The position numbers and the translations under genes were made by a program. This document shows positions 43,565 to 45,574 of a stretch of DNA of 45,574 bases, in pieces (positions within the stretch are counted from its first letter, which is position 1; the number at the start of each line of letters is the position of its first letter). This DNA is from an uncultured Bacteroidota bacterium. Its GTDB lineage: Bacteria; Bacteroidota; Bacteroidia; 2-12-FULL-35-15. The stretch covers positions 1 through 45,574 of the forward strand of contig CAIWDF010000014.1 of NCBI GenBank assembly GCA_903911435.1. The letters run 5' to 3'. The notes under the pieces were generated by a model, which had not been told where the DNA came from, ran no database searches, and saw only the letters and a list, made by a program, of their open reading frames with translations.

Positions 43565-44974
43565 TTATTCCTTCACCACCTTCTTCCTCACCACTCCCTT
43601 CTCAGTTTCCACTTCTACAAAATATACACCAGCCTTCCAAGTGCTAATATCTATTGCCTTTTCGCTATTGGCTATTCGCTCTAGCTTTAAAACTTCTTCG
43701 CCTAGTACATTATATATATGTATGGCATTAATTCTTAATTGTGAATTCTCAATTGTGAATTCATTAGTTGTAGGGTTCGGGTAAATTTCTATCTCCCCTC
43801 CATCTACTCCCAATTCCTCTATCCCCACATTACAACCTACATACTCACACCCATTACTATCTATTCTTACCACCCAAAAATCTGTTAACGTAGAGAAAGC
43901 TTGTCCACAAAAAATTAAGCCAGTATCTGATGTTGATTTTAAGTCATTCAAATAATTGTCAATATTAGGATTTGCATAATAAGTTCGTATCCATTGCTGA
44001 TTACCTGTACAATCTGTTTTTACAAGCATACCATATGGAATGCTTCCATTCATTTGTTGTCCTCCTATAACTATACTCCCATCATTCAAAATAAGAGGAG
44101 CTGTGGTGAACCAATCGTTTCCTGACACGCTGCCATAATGGTTGTGCCAAATCTCCCCGCCAGTTTTACTAATCTTAATTAAGAATGCTTCTCCTAAGAA
44201 GCCTGAGATGGCTTTAGCTCCTGAGAGAACATAAGTGCTATCTGCCAATTGAGTTACATAACATGGGCCAGATGTACCTAAATAAACTTGTTGCCAATCT
44301 AGATTCCCCTGTGCATTTGTTTTAACAATAAAGAACTGATTATTTTGTGAACCAGATAACAAAAATCCACCATCAAGTGTTCGAATTATTGAGTAAGCTT
44401 TTTCCTGACCGGATGTACCAAATGTTTGTTGCCATTCGAATGTTCCTAAATAATCTGTCTTAACAAGGTAAAAGTCAAATTGTCCATTCCCAAAACTTGT
44501 AGTAGAACCAAGTAAGGCATAACCACTATCGAGCGTTTGAATAGTTGCATTTGCAAACTCCGTGCCTTGCCCTCCATAATTTTTTGTCCATAATGTATCC
44601 CCATTATTATTAAACTTGACCAAGAGGCAATCTCCACCGTTTGTCGTATCTTGTAAATTAATCAAAGTGCCACCAAACACATAATTATGGTCATTTGTTT
44701 TAATCAAAGAATTAGAACTTCCTGTATAATAAGCAAATTGATTCTTTGGAAAGTTTCGCGTCCAAATTGTGTCCCCATTCAAGTTTATCTTCATTAATTT
44801 AAATGAACGATAATTTGAAGTGATTTCCTGACCGATTACTACATAACCGGTGTCCACAACCATACTTGTTGCTCCTTGGTTTAGACCAATGTTGTACACA
44901 TCATTAAAATAAATTTGTCCATTTGCATTCAGTGCAGACAACATTACCAAAAGGAAAAAATAAAACAACTTCAT
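43565..44974 (-). CDS. T9SS cargo protein with repeated propeller-like blades
   Basis: This 469-aa protein has a signal peptide (KLFYFFLLVMLSALNANG). About seven to eight repeats of 45-50 residues follow the pattern GD-xx-W-xx-xYGG...DGGFLLxG, as in Bacteroidota beta-propellers (delta-60-like). A type A T9SS sorting domain lies at about 395-469 (IYPNPTTNEFTIENS, AGVYFVEVETEKG, basic end). It is exported to the cell surface, with no predicted enzyme activity. Part of the sorting domain is built from short repeats (AATTGTGAATTC twice). Its ATG directly follows the stop of the upstream gene (TAAATG), so the two are coupled. Confidence 0.88.
   Translation of the reverse strand: MKLFYFFLLVMLSALNANGQIYFNDVYNIGLNQGATSMVVDTGYVVIGQEITSNYRSFKLMKINLNGDTIWTRNFPKNQFAYYTGSSNSLIKTNDHNYVFGGTLINLQDTTNGGDCLLVKFNNNGDTLWTKNYGGQGTEFANATIQTLDSGYALLGSTTSFGNGQFDFYLVKTDYLGTFEWQQTFGTSGQEKAYSIIRTLDGGFLLSGSQNNQFFIVKTNAQGNLDWQQVYLGTSGPCYVTQLADSTYVLSGAKAISGFLGEAFLIKISKTGGEIWHNHYGSVSGNDWFTTAPLILNDGSIVIGGQQMNGSIPYGMLVKTDCTGNQQWIRTYYANPNIDNYLNDLKSTSDTGLIFCGQAFSTLTDFWVVRIDSNGCEYVGCNVGIEELGVDGGEIEIYPNPTTNEFTIENSQLRINAIHIYNVLGEEVLKLERIANSEKAIDISTWKAGVYFVEVETEKGVVRKKVVKE
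43737..43762. repeat. 12-bp direct repeat inside a sorting-domain coding region
   Basis: AATTGTGAATTC occurs at about 43738 and again 14 bp later, within the coding sequence of the T9SS C-terminal domain (peptide EFTIENSQLRIN on the minus strand). A nearby stretch (around 43662-43680) has a similar repetitive feel (GCTATTGGCTATTCGC). Confidence 0.6.
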
Positions 44975-45574
44975 TTAGTGCGAAATTACAAGTTTCTGTT
45001 TTTCGATAACATTCGAATTAGTTTTTAATAAAACTAAATATACACCGTCTCTATATTCCTTTGTATTAATCGTCATTAAATCATTATCGTTCACATCATG
45101 TTTTTCAACCAAGCTTCCTAATGAATTATATATCTCTAACCCAGATCTCGAATTTTCTTCTGCCAACCTTATTTCAATGTTTGTAAATTCCATTGATGGA
45201 TTCGGGTATATTTTAAGATATGTTTGCTTAACATTTGTGGTATTCAGGTTTCTATCAAGACTCTTGTTTTTTCTATCATTTAAGTCATAAGGATATCGAT
45301 CATATTGCAATCCTTTAGTTAGTGCAAGTATTGCTCTTGCATTAACCGATGTCTCAGGATTATTATCATAAATTAATTGCACAACCTTCATCAAGCTATC
45401 TGGCAAATCAAACCAAGATTTATTTTGTTGGGCAAGTATCAAATTCATTGCACTCAATTTTGTTTGATCACTAAGGAAAGCACCTTCTTTTGTATATATT
45501 TCATTCAACACAGCTTGAGCATTAACATAATCCTTTTTATTTATTAACACACCTATAAGCTTCAAATTTCCCAT
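44975..45574 (-). CDS. T9SS cargo protein, C-terminal part (cut by window edge)
   Basis: At least 199 aa are visible and the frame is open to the window edge, so the N-terminus and the main domain lie outside. The visible part has helical, TPR-like segments (DYVNAQAVLNEIYTKEG, ETSVNARAILALTKGL), a linker and a type A T9SS sorting domain (about 120-199: IYPNPSMEFTNIEI, YRDGVYLVLLKT). The likely whole protein is a surface protein. The Met at the edge is probably internal. It is followed without a gap by the next T9SS gene. Confidence 0.8.
   Translation of the reverse strand: MGNLKLIGVLINKKDYVNAQAVLNEIYTKEGAFLSDQTKLSAMNLILAQQNKSWFDLPDSLMKVVQLIYDNNPETSVNARAILALTKGLQYDRYPYDLNDRKNKSLDRNLNTTNVKQTYLKIYPNPSMEFTNIEIRLAEENSRSGLEIYNSLGSLVEKHDVNDNDLMTINTKEYRDGVYLVLLKTNSNVIEKQKLVISH

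Overview
The window is ordinary chromosomal DNA of a Bacteroidota (Bacteroidetes) bacterium. Four lines of evidence support this: C-terminal type A sorting domains of the type IX secretion system (T9SS); a SprE/PorW-type gliding/T9SS lipoprotein; promoters matching the Bacteroidota -7 element TAnnTTTG, often with a TTTG-like -33 element, and few visible Shine-Dalgarno sequences; and an ATP synthase operon with subunits B-E-F-H-A-G but no atpD/atpC attached. Coding is AT-rich, genes are tightly packed, and the code is standard. I cannot place it below phylum with confidence.

Layout. 1-3.2 kb: a large secreted leucine-rich-repeat T9SS cargo protein, followed by a short region rich in dispersed repeats. 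3.5-6.1 kb: beta-carbonic anhydrase, then gltX and folB. 6.1 kb: a solitary tRNA-Cys with its own promoter and terminator. 6.4-12.1 kb (+): M20 peptidase, LEA-like lipoprotein, SPATA20/YyaL-type thioredoxin-domain protein, a secreted protein of unknown function and an SDR with altered catalytic residues. 12.2-13.8 kb (-): purN, marC, rnhA. 14.0-16.3 kb (+): acpP, fabF, rnc. 16.3-19.9 kb (-): POT peptide transporter, mnmH, selD, a selenouridine-tRNA cluster. 20.1-22.1 kb (-): a small lipoprotein, an outer-membrane-like protein and lipA. 22.3 kb (+): ung. 22.9-27.2 kb (-): M23 peptidase, dxr, rseP and a secreted unknown. 27.2-27.9 kb: a 727-bp gene-free region with an array of palindromes at exact 42-bp spacing. 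27.9-37.1 kb (+): sprE/porW-like gene, bactofilin, atpZ, a small membrane protein and atpBEFHAG. 37.3-43.5 kb (+): PD40/OmpA-like protein, lnt, lpdA, hemH. 43.6 kb to the end (-): two adjacent T9SS cargo genes, one cut by the window edge.

Genes that plausibly work together: acpP/fabF in fatty-acid synthesis; selD supplying selenophosphate to MnmH; the ATP synthase genes with atpZ; and the envelope set (lnt, rseP, M23, bactofilin, SprE-like, OmpA-like and T9SS cargo). I found no CRISPR array, prophage, transposase or defence island. The most notable unexplained structures are the 42-bp palindrome array at 27.5 kb, strong hairpins between atp genes, several families of short dispersed repeats (some inside coding regions), a hidden 50-aa lipoprotein gene, and several genes whose promoter lies so close to the start codon that the mRNA may be leaderless.
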